Shown here: positions 44,835 through 52,904 of the stretch, piece by piece
How the letters are laid out: each line of letters opens with the position of its first letter
Numbering within the stretch: the first letter of the stretch is position 1
Origin: Mycolicibacterium elephantis DSM 44368
Lineage (GTDB): Bacteria; Actinomycetota; Actinomycetes; Mycobacteriales; Mycobacteriaceae
DNA length: 64,000 bases
Direction: 5' to 3'
Assembly: GCF_004014805.1 (NCBI RefSeq)
Contig: NZ_ATDN01000014.1
Location: 59,230 to 123,229 of the forward strand
The notes under the pieces: model-generated
What the model saw: only the letters and a program-made list of their open reading frames with translations
What the model was told of the DNA's origin: nothing
Databases searched by the model: none
Made by a program: the position numbers and the translations under genes

Positions 44835-45659
44835 TCAGCGCAGTTCCGCGATCACCTTGGCGAACGCCTCCGCATGGCGCTGCTGCACGGTGATGTAGGT
44901 GACGCCGTAGGTCTCACGATAGCCCCGGATCGTGTCGGCGATCTCCTTCGTCGACCCCGACAACACCGCCGGTGTGCGTAGCAATTCCTCGTCGGACAGC
45001 CCGGGCAGGAACTGCCGGGTGATCGACATGTCCGGTAGGCCCGAATCGTCGGTGGGCATCGCGGTGACGGCGAGGTTGAGCTCCAGCTCGTCTAACCGCT
45101 CCCCGGCCGCCTCCCGGACGAACGTGATGCGGTCGGCCAGCGGGTCGAAATCGGGCCCGACGGGTGCGCCGCCGGTCAGCCCGATGATGTGCGCCCGCCG
45201 CGCCGCCAGCGTGAGCAGCTTGTCGCCGTTGCCTGCGATCAGGATCGGCACGTCGGGCACGTGCTCGTGAAAGTGTTCGGTCACGTGGCCCAGCCAGGCG
45301 ACCCGCTGCCCGGCCGTCGGGAACGGCAGCTCGGCCTGCTCGAACTCCTCCTTGACGTATCCGGCGCCCAGGCCCAGCTCGAATCGCCCGCCGGACAGAT
45401 CCCGCAGCGAGGTGACGTCACGGGCCAGCAGCGCGGGCCGGTAGAAGCCCGCGTTGAGCACGAACGTGCCGACGCGCAGCCGCTCGGTGGCCAGCGCAAC
45501 GGCGGTGAGCATGGGAAACGGTGCGGTGGTGTAGAGGTGGTCGGCCATGTGCAGGACGTCGTAGCCCATATCCTCCACCCGGCGGGCGAAATCCTGCACC
45601 GACTGCCGGCGTCGGCCAACCTGAAGCCCCACGCCGAACCGGAAGTCCTTGGCCATCAT
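44835..45659 (-). CDS. LLM-class (F420-dependent type) oxidoreductase
   Basis: 274 residues starting MMAKDFRFGVGLQVG. TIM-barrel luciferase-like pattern: VLHMADHLYTTAPFP, RLRVGTFVLNAGFYRPALLA, GGRFELGLGAGYVKEEFEQA and IPILIAGNG. The C-terminus ends QQRHAEAFAKVIAEL. Such mycobacterial enzymes commonly use coenzyme F420. The open frame extends to 45833 but would run into the divergent ligase start, so the double ATG at 45659/45656 is preferred. Confidence 0.87.
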   Translation of the reverse strand: MMAKDFRFGVGLQVGRRRQSVQDFARRVEDMGYDVLHMADHLYTTAPFPMLTAVALATERLRVGTFVLNAGFYRPALLARDVTSLRDLSGGRFELGLGAGYVKEEFEQAELPFPTAGQRVAWLGHVTEHFHEHVPDVPILIAGNGDKLLTLAARRAHIIGLTGGAPVGPDFDPLADRITFVREAAGERLDELELNLAVTAMPTDDSGLPDMSITRQFLPGLSDEELLRTPAVLSGSTKEIADTIRGYRETYGVTYITVQQRHAEAFAKVIAELR

Positions 45660-45825
45660 CAGATCGTATGCGCCCGGCCCGAAGGAGAAGGTTTGACGGG
45701 CGTCGGCGCGGGGCAATACTCCTGCCGCCCACTCCGACCCCCGGAGTCCCACCAACTTAAGGACTTTCTGCCCGATCCGGCCCGTCGTGAACCCGTTCCG
45801 ACGGGCCGGATCAATACCCTCCACC

Positions 45826-46926
45826 ATGGCCACTCATCCCACGTTCGGCGTCGAAGAGGAGTTCCTGCTCGCCGACCCGACATCCGGCGAACCCGTCCCG
45901 GTCAACGTCGAGACGGCTCGCCGTGCCGCCGAGCGCGGAGTGAAGCTGCAACTCGAGCTCACCAGCTGCCAGGTCGAAACCACCAGCGACGTCTTCGGCG
46001 GCAGCCGCGAACTGCGCGAGCACCTGCTGACGCTGCGCCGCGCGGCCACCGATGCCGCCGAGGCCAGCGGGGCGCAACTGCTCGCTGTCGGGCTGCCGCC
46101 CGCGGTGCCGCACCAGTTTCCGATCACCGACACCGCCCGCTACCGGGAAATCGCCGAACGGTTCGGCATGATCGCCCACGAGCAGGGCATCTGCGGATGC
46201 CACGTGCATGTGGCGGTGCCCAGCCGCGAGGCCGCGATCCGGGTGAGCAACCGGCTGCGGCCCTGGCTGCCGACCCTGCTTGCGCTGACGGCCAATTCGG
46301 CGGTGTACCGCAACACCGACACCGGCTACGCCAGCTGGCGCAGCGTGCTGTGGGCGCGCTGGCCCAGCGCGGGCCCGCCGCCGCACTTTGACTCGGTCGA
46401 CGAGTACGACGCCGTCGTCGCGATGCTGCGCAACGCGGGCGCGGTGCTCGACGACGGCATGGTGTATTGGGACGTCCGCCCGTCGGCCACCTTTCCGACC
46501 GTCGAGGTGCGCGTGGCCGACGTGCCGGCCACGGTGGCCGAGACGGTGCTGCTGGCGATGTTGGTGAGGGCGACGGTGATGACGGCGCTCGACGAGGAGC
46601 GTGAAGGACAACCGGTGCTGCCGCTGACGGCGCACGCGTTGAAGGCCGCGTATTGGAAGTCCGCCCGCGACGGCCTCGACGGCGAGGCGGTCGATTTGTC
46701 AGAGGGTCATCACAGCGTGCCCGCGCGCCTGCTGCTGGACCGCCTCGTCGATCGTGTCCGCCCGGCGTTGGAAGCGGTCGGTGACTTTGACGCCGTCACC
46801 GAGGAACTGGCCCGCGTCACCGAGCAGGGCAACGGCGCCGTGCGGCAGCGACGCGCGTACCAGCGCCGCCACGACGTCGCCGACGTCATCGCGGAGGCCG
46901 CAGAGGCCACCACCGACGGCTGTTAG
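45826..46926 (+). CDS. Carboxylate-amine ligase, YbdK/glutamate-cysteine ligase 2 family
   Basis: 366 residues. PTFGVEEEFLLADPTSGEPV at the start is the GCS2 hallmark; QLELTSCQVE, GCHVHVAVPS (metal and substrate binding), and WDVRPSATFPTVEVRVAD follow. Family members form gamma-glutamyl or similar amide bonds with ATP. Mycobacteria use mycothiol rather than glutathione, so glutathione synthesis is unlikely. The stop overlaps by 4 bp with that of a convergent gamma-glutamylcyclotransferase gene, hinting at a common gamma-glutamyl substrate. Confidence 0.87.
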   Translation: MATHPTFGVEEEFLLADPTSGEPVPVNVETARRAAERGVKLQLELTSCQVETTSDVFGGSRELREHLLTLRRAATDAAEASGAQLLAVGLPPAVPHQFPITDTARYREIAERFGMIAHEQGICGCHVHVAVPSREAAIRVSNRLRPWLPTLLALTANSAVYRNTDTGYASWRSVLWARWPSAGPPPHFDSVDEYDAVVAMLRNAGAVLDDGMVYWDVRPSATFPTVEVRVADVPATVAETVLLAMLVRATVMTALDEEREGQPVLPLTAHALKAAYWKSARDGLDGEAVDLSEGHHSVPARLLLDRLVDRVRPALEAVGDFDAVTEELARVTEQGNGAVRQRRAYQRRHDVADVIAEAAEATTDGC

Positions 46927-47993
46927 CAGTAGATCTCGTGCCACGAGTGCGCGGTCGCGACGAGGCCCTGCACCAACGCCGACGTGGCCGGGGACAGGCC
47001 GTCGTCGCCGGGCAGCTGGCTGCGGGGACTGATGCCGCGCACCCGCGGCGACAGCTCCAGCTGCGCGCCACCGCCGCGGACCCGGTTGACCGGGTTGTCC
47101 GGATGCAGCCCGCGCAGCTCACGCGGGATCGCGTCGAAGTCGGTGACCACCCGGTAGCCGGGTATCTCGACATTGCGCGAAAGATGCTGGGCCAGTTCGC
47201 GGTTCCGCCCACCGGCCAGCAGCTGCGTGCTGCGGCCGATGCGGCCGTACCCGTGCAGCGAGACCGCGACGTCGACGTGGGACAGAAACTCCGCGAGCCG
47301 CTCGGATTCCTCGGCGCGGTACCGCGACGACGGCAGGTGGTGCGGATAGTGGTCCGGATGGCGAAGCACGTAAAGCGACGCGCCAGCGGCGTCCGCGGCC
47401 CGCTCGGCGATGACGTCGGTCATCTGTTCCAAGCCGCCGCCGTGGATGGCCAGAAAGCCGAACCGTGACCGCAGCGTGCTGTGTTCGATCATGCCTGGCT
47501 CGGCCAGCAGCTCCGAAAGAGTTTGCGGTGCCGGGGTATTCGCAGAATGGACGGAGCGTGGCCAGCCTGCCGGATCCCATCGCCGCAGAAACTCGACCCA
47601 GCGGTGCGGCAGGCCGTGGTGCAGTGCGCCGTCGATGATGCGCTCCAGGTAGCCGGGCCGCGCCGGGCCGGGTTCGATGCGATGGTCGATGTAGACCCAG
47701 GCGTCGGCCGGGCCGTCGTCGGTGTGCACCGTCAGCCGGTCACGGCGATACCGCACCGGAACACCTTCGGTGCTGTCCAAGGTGGCCAGATCGTGGTCGG
47801 TGATCCGCCACAGCACGCCGTGCACGACGGATCCGTCGAACGGTTCGACGGTGGCCACCCCGCGCTCGTTGATCAGCCAGCCGTGGTCGGAAAGCCTGGC
47901 CGGGCGCGGATCGACCGCGCCCGGGCATCGCCGCGCCATCTGCTGCACGCACAGGTTGGACCCGTACGCGAAGTACGTGTGTTCAGGCAGCAC
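46923..47993 (-). CDS. Gamma-glutamylcyclotransferase / poly-gamma-glutamate hydrolase fusion
   Basis: 356 residues from the GTG at 47993, 2 bp after the MntH stop. Residues about 5-140 are a gamma-glutamylcyclotransferase fold: TYFAYGSNLCVQQM with the YGSN signature and DSTEGVPVRYRRDRL with the catalytic glutamate. Residues about 165-356 resemble phage-type poly-gamma-glutamate hydrolase (PF05908 type): FLAIHGGGLEQMTDVIAE, YVLRHPDHYPHHLPSSRYR, AVSLHGYG, with a set of histidines suited to zinc. Cytosolic by sequence. The fusion would link cutting of gamma-glutamyl chains with release of 5-oxoproline. Confidence 0.85.
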   Translation of the reverse strand: MLPEHTYFAYGSNLCVQQMARRCPGAVDPRPARLSDHGWLINERGVATVEPFDGSVVHGVLWRITDHDLATLDSTEGVPVRYRRDRLTVHTDDGPADAWVYIDHRIEPGPARPGYLERIIDGALHHGLPHRWVEFLRRWDPAGWPRSVHSANTPAPQTLSELLAEPGMIEHSTLRSRFGFLAIHGGGLEQMTDVIAERAADAAGASLYVLRHPDHYPHHLPSSRYRAEESERLAEFLSHVDVAVSLHGYGRIGRSTQLLAGGRNRELAQHLSRNVEIPGYRVVTDFDAIPRELRGLHPDNPVNRVRGGGAQLELSPRVRGISPRSQLPGDDGLSPATSALVQGLVATAHSWHEIYC

Positions 47994-47995
47994 GG

Positions 47996-49222
47996 TCAGC
48001 CCGTCACGGTCAGATAGATCAGCACCACGTTCAGCAGGGTAATCAGCACGCCGACGATCCAGCCAAGCGCCGTTGTGACGCGGTGGTTGACGTCGTCGCC
48101 CATCAATCGGGTATTGCTCGTCAACCGCACCAACGGGATCAGCGCGAACGGAATTCCGAACGACAGCACCACCTGCGACAACACCAGCGCGCGGCTGGGA
48201 TCCAGCCCGACCGCCAGAATCACCAACGCCGGTGTCAACGTGATCAACCGGCGCAACAGTAGCGGAATGGCGCGGTGCAGCAGGCCCTGCATGATCATCG
48301 CCCCGGCGTAAGCGCCCACCGATGTTGACGCCAGGCCCGAGGCCAGCAGGCCGATCGCGAACAACAGCGCGACCGTTGTGCCCAGCGTGTTCTCGACCGC
48401 CGCGTGCGCCCCCTCGATGGAGTCGGTGTCCGCCTGGCCCTGCAGGTTGGTCGCCGCCACCAGCAGCATCGACAGGTTCACCGCCCCTGCGACCACCATC
48501 GCGATGCCGACGTCCCATCGGGTTGCCCGCAGCAGCATGCGCCGCATCGGCCCCGCCTCGGGATGCCCGTGGCGGTCGCGCGCCAGGCCGGAGTGCAGGT
48601 ACACCGCGTGTGGCATCACGGTGGCGCCGAGCATCGCGGCGGCCAGCAGCACGCTCTCCGCGCCGGCGAACCGGGGGAGCAGGCCGTCGGCGACCTCGGC
48701 GGCCGGTGGGGGCGAGACGACCAGGCTGGAGAGGAATCCGATGGCGATCACCAGCAGCAGGCCGGTGATGACGCGTTCGAACATCTGCTGGCCGCGCCGA
48801 TCCTTCACCACGAACAGCAGCAGCGACACGAATCCGGTGATCACCCCGCCGGTGAGCAGCGGCAGGTCGAACAGCAGATACAGCGCGATCGCCCCGCCAA
48901 CGACCTCGGCGAGATCGGTTGCCATCGCGACCAATTCGGCTTGCAGCCAGTACGCCAGCCGGCTGCTTCGACGCATCTGGCCACCCACCGCCTCGGGCAG
49001 CGACATCCCGGTGACCAGACCCAACTTGGCCGACAGGTACTGCACCAGGCAGGCCATGGCGTTGGCCACGACGATGACCCATACCAACAGGTAGCCGAAC
49101 TGCGCCCCGGCGCTGACGTTGGCGGCGACGTTGCCGGGGTCGACGTAGGCGATCGCGGCGACGAAGGCGGGGCCGAGCAGAATCCAACTCGGCCGCAACC
49201 GCACGCGCTGATCACTTGCCAC
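47996..49222 (-). CDS. mntH: NRAMP-family divalent metal transporter
   Basis: 408 residues from a GTG with AAGGGT upstream. About eleven helices with the NRAMP metal motifs: AYVDPGNVAANVSAG in helix 1 and LGATVMPHAVYLHSGL in helix 6 (DPGN and MPH). Proton-coupled uptake of Mn2+ and Fe2+ is the known function; M. tuberculosis MntH is Rv0924c. A partial dyad 38-57 bp upstream of the start may be a metal-regulator site. The gene ends 2 bp before the gamma-glutamylcyclotransferase start. Confidence 0.92.
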   Translation of the reverse strand: MASDQRVRLRPSWILLGPAFVAAIAYVDPGNVAANVSAGAQFGYLLVWVIVVANAMACLVQYLSAKLGLVTGMSLPEAVGGQMRRSSRLAYWLQAELVAMATDLAEVVGGAIALYLLFDLPLLTGGVITGFVSLLLFVVKDRRGQQMFERVITGLLLVIAIGFLSSLVVSPPPAAEVADGLLPRFAGAESVLLAAAMLGATVMPHAVYLHSGLARDRHGHPEAGPMRRMLLRATRWDVGIAMVVAGAVNLSMLLVAATNLQGQADTDSIEGAHAAVENTLGTTVALLFAIGLLASGLASTSVGAYAGAMIMQGLLHRAIPLLLRRLITLTPALVILAVGLDPSRALVLSQVVLSFGIPFALIPLVRLTSNTRLMGDDVNHRVTTALGWIVGVLITLLNVVLIYLTVTG

Positions 49223-49259
49223 CAGCCAACCCTTCTATCCGGTGTATCGAATAGAAAAG

Positions 49260-49279
49260 TTAGGGTAGCCGAAACCTAG
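49260..49279 (-). promoter_or_regulatory. Possible metal-regulator site upstream of mntH
   Basis: TTAGG at 49260-49264 and CCTAG at 49275-49279 flank a 10-bp core (GTAGCCGAAA). The ends resemble the TTAGG...CCTAA ends of IdeR or MntR-type iron/manganese boxes, but the core match is poor. Position 38-57 bp before the mntH GTG suits a repressor site. Confidence 0.4.
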
Positions 49280-49297
49280 TGGGTGGTCATCGGCAGG

Positions 49298-49531
49298 TCA
49301 CCGACCGAGGCCTCCGAGGCCGATCACGAACCCGCCGTACGGCCAGCCCCAGATTTCGGTGGTCACCGTCGGCGAGGTGACGATCTGGGCGCTGCCGTTG
49401 GTCTGGCACTGGGTGGTGTTGGGGCCGACGTCGGTGCATCGCGGTGCGGCCTCAGCAGTCGGCGCGGTGACCGCCAAAGCGATAACGGTGCTGGCGAAAA
49501 GCGCTGCCGCACAGCGAATTTTAGGCCGCAT
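49298..49531 (-). CDS. Small secreted protein
   Basis: 77 residues from the ATG at 49531, preceded by GGAGG seven bases upstream. Signal peptide MRPKIRCAAALFASTVIALAV ending TAEAA; mature part about 48 residues with two cysteines (PRCTDVGPNTTQCQTNG) and an aromatic, glycine-rich end (WGWPYGGFVIGLGG). Similar layout to the next gene: two cysteines 10-16 residues apart, a PT segment, an aromatic/glycine end. Mycobacteria carry many such exported peptides; function unknown. Confidence 0.72.
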   Translation of the reverse strand: MRPKIRCAAALFASTVIALAVTAPTAEAAPRCTDVGPNTTQCQTNGSAQIVTSPTVTTEIWGWPYGGFVIGLGGLGR

Positions 49532-49551
49532 GATCGGCCTCCGCTCGAAGA

Positions 49552-49812
49552 TCAGGGGAAGAAGAAGCCGTCCCCGCCCCACATGTCGCCCCATGGGCCG
49601 ATCTCGGCCGGCGTGGCGTCGATCGAGACGTTGCCGGGTGTCGCGCACTCCGTGTCGGAGCCGCCCAGGGCTGCCGAGCCGCCGGTGTCGACGCACTTGG
49701 GCAGCAGATCGTCATTGCCGCCCTGGGCCGAGGCCACCGGGGCGAACAGGATGGCCGCCACGACGCCGCTCGCAGCGAAAACCGGGGTGAGATAACGAAG
49801 GGTGGTCGGCAT
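49552..49812 (-). CDS. Small secreted protein, paralogue-like to its neighbour
   Basis: 86 residues from the ATG at 49812, with AAGGATG upstream. Signal peptide TTLRYLTPVFAASGVVAAIL ending VASAQ; mature part about 57 residues, LPKCVDTGGSAALGGSDTEC, then IDATPAEIGPWGDMW and a terminal GDGFFFP. Cysteine spacing and the C-terminal aromatic/glycine pattern resemble the 77-residue protein 20 bp downstream, suggesting a duplicated pair. Confidence 0.72.
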   Translation of the reverse strand: MPTTLRYLTPVFAASGVVAAILFAPVASAQGGNDDLLPKCVDTGGSAALGGSDTECATPGNVSIDATPAEIGPWGDMWGGDGFFFP

Positions 49813-49825
49813 AGGCACATCCTTA

Positions 49826-50920
49826 CTATTGGTTTCCCTCGTCCTGACTGCGAGCGTACAACCCTTTTCCGGTGATAAGGGGCAAGTCGAGCGTCGTTCT
49901 GATGCCCGCCGGCGCGTCCACCACCTCGGGAATCGCATTGACCACCCGGGCGGCCGTGGCGACCAGACCGGCGTGGTTGTGATCCCCGTTCGGACTGCTG
50001 AGACAGAGGTCAAGCGCGTAGGACGGCTCACCGGTGAGTTCGACCCGATACGACCCGCCTTCCTGCGCCGGCTGTGGCCAGTCCGGACACAGGTCGTCGC
50101 GCAGCCGGGTGACGTGTTCGAGCACGGTGGCGATCTTGCCGTCCTTCATTCCGCGCACTTCGAACCGCAGGGCCGCAGCCGTTCCCTCGGCGATGCGCCC
50201 CGCCGCGACGTCGAAATCCTCGGGGGCCGGCTCACGCACGAAAGTCTCGGTCACCTCGTCGAGTTCGACGCCCAACCCGGCGGCGAGCTGGCGCACCACC
50301 GAACCCCATGCCAGCGACAGCACACCCGGCTGCAGCAGCATCGGGAGCTCGTCGAGCGGCTTGCCGAAGCCCATCACGTCGAACATCACCGTCGCGCTGT
50401 CGTAGGTGTTGTAGTTGATGATCTCCATGCACCGGATCTGCTCGATGCGCTGGCAGGTGCCCGCCAGCGCCAGCGGCAGCAGGTCGTTGGCGAACCCGGG
50501 GTCGATGCCATTGATGAAGATACTCGAGTTGCCGTGTTGCGCAGCGTCTTCGATCGGTTTGATCATCTCGTCGGGTAGCACCTGCCACGGATGCTGCAGG
50601 AACACCGCGCTGCTGCCGACGACGTTGACGCCGGCCGCCAGGATCCGGCGGTAGTCCTCGAGCGCCTCGGTCAGCCGGTTGTCGGCCATCGCGGTGTAGA
50701 CCACGCACTGTGGTTCGGTGGCCAGCACGGCGTCGAGGTCGGTGGTGGCGGTGACGCCGGTCGAATTCCCGAGTCCCGCAAGCTCACCGGCGTCCCTGCC
50801 GGCTTTGGCCTCACTCGACACCCACACGGCGGTGAGTTCGAACCGCGGGTCGGTGACGAGTTGGGAAAGGGCGTGGCGACCGACGTTGCCGGTGCCGATC
50901 GCGGCGACTTTGATTGTCAT
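49826..50920 (-). CDS. Dihydrodipicolinate reductase-fold dehydrogenase (Rv0926c-like)
   Basis: 364 residues with a Rossmann start MTIKVAAIGTGNVGRHALSQ. It follows the DapB-like/2,4-diaminopentanoate dehydrogenase layout: CVVYTAMADNR after the nucleotide domain, GVNVVGSSAVFLQHPWQ, then NGIDPGFANDLLPLAL. Length exceeds DapB (about 250) because of a bigger C-terminal domain. Substrate unknown. It begins 10 bp after the SDR stop and is probably co-transcribed with it, therefore likely also under KstR. Confidence 0.82.
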   Translation of the reverse strand: MTIKVAAIGTGNVGRHALSQLVTDPRFELTAVWVSSEAKAGRDAGELAGLGNSTGVTATTDLDAVLATEPQCVVYTAMADNRLTEALEDYRRILAAGVNVVGSSAVFLQHPWQVLPDEMIKPIEDAAQHGNSSIFINGIDPGFANDLLPLALAGTCQRIEQIRCMEIINYNTYDSATVMFDVMGFGKPLDELPMLLQPGVLSLAWGSVVRQLAAGLGVELDEVTETFVREPAPEDFDVAAGRIAEGTAAALRFEVRGMKDGKIATVLEHVTRLRDDLCPDWPQPAQEGGSYRVELTGEPSYALDLCLSSPNGDHNHAGLVATAARVVNAIPEVVDAPAGIRTTLDLPLITGKGLYARSQDEGNQ

Positions 50921-50930
50921 GGCGGGTTCC

Positions 50931-51722
50931 TCACAGATCCGGGATCGGCATGTCGAGGTTCGGGTATGTGAGGCCGCCGTCGACCTCGAGCGTCTTGCCG
51001 GTCAGATAGCTGCCCGCAGGGGAGGCGAGGTACACCGCGGCCGCGGCGATGTCCTCGGGTTGGCCCAGGCGGCGCAGCGGCGTCGCCTTCTCCATCGGCG
51101 CGCGGAGTTCCTCGTTGGAGGCGACGATGTCGAGCGCGGAGGTCAGGATCGACCCGGGCGCGATGGCGTTGACCCTGATCCGCGGGCACAGATCGAGGGC
51201 CGCCAGCCGGGTGTAGTGGGCCAGCGCGGCCTTGGCCGTGCCGTAGGCGGCGAAGCCGCGGCCCGCGAGCCGGCCCATCGTCGAGGTGATGTTGATGATG
51301 CTGCCGCCGCCGGAGTGCTCGAGCATCAACGGAACGGCCGCGGTGGCGAGCGCGTGCGCGGTGGACACGTTGAACGTGAACGCGTCGCGCATGTCCTTGG
51401 TGGAGGTGCTCAGCAGCGCGTTGGGCATCGTGCCGCCGACGTTGTTGACGACGATGTCTAGTTTTCCGAACGCCCCGACGGCCTCGTCCGCCAGCTTGGC
51501 GGTGTCCGCGGGGTGGGCAAGGTCGGCGACGACGACGTGCGCCCTGCGCCCGACCGCCTTGATCTGCTCGGCGACCTCGTCGAGCTGGGCCTGTGTGCGC
51601 GCCGCGATCACCACGTCCGCACCGGCTTCCGCGAACGCGAGCGCCATCGCGGCGCCGAGTCCACGGCCCGCTCCGGTCACCACCGCGACGTGGTCATCGA
51701 GCCGAAACCTGTCGAGAATCAC
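50931..51722 (-). CDS. Short-chain dehydrogenase/reductase behind a KstR site (Rv0927c-like)
   Basis: 263 residues from a GTG with GAAGGTAGG upstream. [12 protein letters not shown] cofactor loop, NNVGG, SxS-YGTAK catalytic part and [11 protein letters not shown]. The length equals what I recall for Rv0927c. A KstR-type operator 63-76 bp upstream suggests induction during sterol catabolism; the exact sterol or acyl substrate cannot be told. Confidence 0.87.
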   Translation of the reverse strand: MILDRFRLDDHVAVVTGAGRGLGAAMALAFAEAGADVVIAARTQAQLDEVAEQIKAVGRRAHVVVADLAHPADTAKLADEAVGAFGKLDIVVNNVGGTMPNALLSTSTKDMRDAFTFNVSTAHALATAAVPLMLEHSGGGSIINITSTMGRLAGRGFAAYGTAKAALAHYTRLAALDLCPRIRVNAIAPGSILTSALDIVASNEELRAPMEKATPLRRLGQPEDIAAAAVYLASPAGSYLTGKTLEVDGGLTYPNLDMPIPDL

Positions 51723-51784
51723 GTTGGCCTACCTTCCGTCACCTGGCGACCGTAACAAGTGCGCAGGCGCGAGTGCGGCGATTC

Positions 51785-51798
51785 TGAAACACGTTCTA
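51785..51798 (-). promoter_or_regulatory. KstR-type operator
   Basis: TGAAACACGTTCTA fits the KstR consensus TnnAACnnGTTnnA in all eight fixed positions. It lies upstream of the SDR at 51722 (minus strand). KstR is the TetR repressor of the mycobacterial cholesterol regulon. Confidence 0.75.
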
Positions 51799-51858
51799 AT
51801 TCGATGTGCGCGGCTCGGGGTGCGTGCTGGACGACGGTGCCGGCCCTAACCCACGACG

Positions 51859-51915
51859 CGATTTCTGCAGGAGGGCTGTGATCGCAGCCGGATCACGACC
51901 CCTGCGCAGAAATCG
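51859..51915. repeat. Compound inverted repeat downstream of ku
   Basis: Outer arms CGATTTCTGC (51859-51868) and GCAGAAATCG (51906-51915) are perfect; inner arms GTGATC (51878-51883) and GATCAC (51891-51896) are also perfect. It lies 51 bp beyond the ku stop. The left half resembles the element at 56193-56235 (shared CGCGATTTCT and AGGGCTGTG). Confidence 0.75.
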
Positions 51916-51965
51916 ACGCCGGCGGTGGTAGGTCCCGGCGACTACTGGGCGGTGACCACCAACCG

Positions 51966-52904
51966 CTACTTCTTGGCCGCGGCCTTCTTCGCGGTCTTCT
52001 TGGCCGGTGACTTCTTGGCCGCCTTCTTCGCCGAGGACTTCTTGGCAGGCGCCTTCTTGGCTGCGGTCTTCTTCGCGGTCTTCTTGGCCGACCCATCCGA
52101 ATCACCGCCACCTCCGCGCCGCGCCTTGACGCTGGCCTCGAGCTTGGCCAGCAGATCGGAGACGTCCTCGGTCTCGTCGAGCTCCTGAGGCTGCTCCTCG
52201 GTGGTAAACGCCTCGCCGCCTTCGAGTTTCGCCGCGATCAGCTCGCGCAGCTGCTCCTGGTAGTCATCGTGGTAGCGGTCCGGGTTGAAGTCGTCGGTCA
52301 TCGAGTCGACCACCTGGCTGGCCATCTTCAACTCGGCGGGTTTGATCTCGACTTCCTTGTCGAGAACCGGGAAGTCGGGATCGCGTATCTCGTCGGGCCA
52401 CAGCAGCGTCTGGATGACCATCACGTCGCGCTTGGAGAAGTCCTGCACCCGCAACGCCGCCAGCCGCGTCTTGTTGCGCAGCGCGAAGTGCACGATGGCG
52501 ACCCGGTCGGTCTCCTTGAGCGTCCGCGTCAACAGCACGTAGGACTTCGTCGACTTGCCTTCTGGCTCAAGGAAGTAGCTCTTGTCATACATCATCGGAT
52601 CGATGTCGCTGGCCGGCACGAACTCCAGCACCTCGATCTCACGGCTGCGTTCCTCGGGCAGCGTCGCGATGTCCTCGTCGGTGATGATGACCGTCTGACC
52701 GTCGTCGGATTCGTAGGCCCTGGCGATGTCGCGGTACTCGACGACCTCGCCGCACACCTCGCAGACCCGCTTGTAGCGGATGCGTCCGTTGTCCTTGGCG
52801 TGGACCTGGTGAAACTTGACGTCGTGGTCCTCGGTCGCGCTGTATACCTTGACCGGGACGTTCACCAGGCCGAAGGCGATGGAGCCTTTCCAGATGGAAC
52901 GCAT
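51966..52904 (-). CDS. ku: DNA end-binding protein Ku with lysine-rich tail
   Basis: 312 residues starting MRSIWKGSIAFGLVNVPVKV, the bacterial Ku hallmark. The ring-forming core runs to about residue 255 (KDNGRIRYKRVCEVCGEVV, LEFVPASDIDPMMYDKSYF, PAELKMASQVVDSM). The last 42 residues are an Ala/Lys-rich tail of repeated PAKK/AAKK units, like histone H1 tails; M. tuberculosis Ku (273 residues) lacks most of this. Ku binds double-strand ends and recruits LigD for NHEJ. The start overlaps the PfkB stop by one base, so it seems co-transcribed with sugar genes. Confidence 0.95.
   Translation of the reverse strand: MRSIWKGSIAFGLVNVPVKVYSATEDHDVKFHQVHAKDNGRIRYKRVCEVCGEVVEYRDIARAYESDDGQTVIITDEDIATLPEERSREIEVLEFVPASDIDPMMYDKSYFLEPEGKSTKSYVLLTRTLKETDRVAIVHFALRNKTRLAALRVQDFSKRDVMVIQTLLWPDEIRDPDFPVLDKEVEIKPAELKMASQVVDSMTDDFNPDRYHDDYQEQLRELIAAKLEGGEAFTTEEQPQELDETEDVSDLLAKLEASVKARRGGGGDSDGSAKKTAKKTAAKKAPAKKSSAKKAAKKSPAKKTAKKAAAKK

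Noticed and set aside
47994..49187. Upstream extension of the gamma-glutamylcyclotransferase frame to 754 residues
   Set aside because: The extra part is an Arg/Gly-rich shadow of mntH; homology begins at the GTG at 47993.
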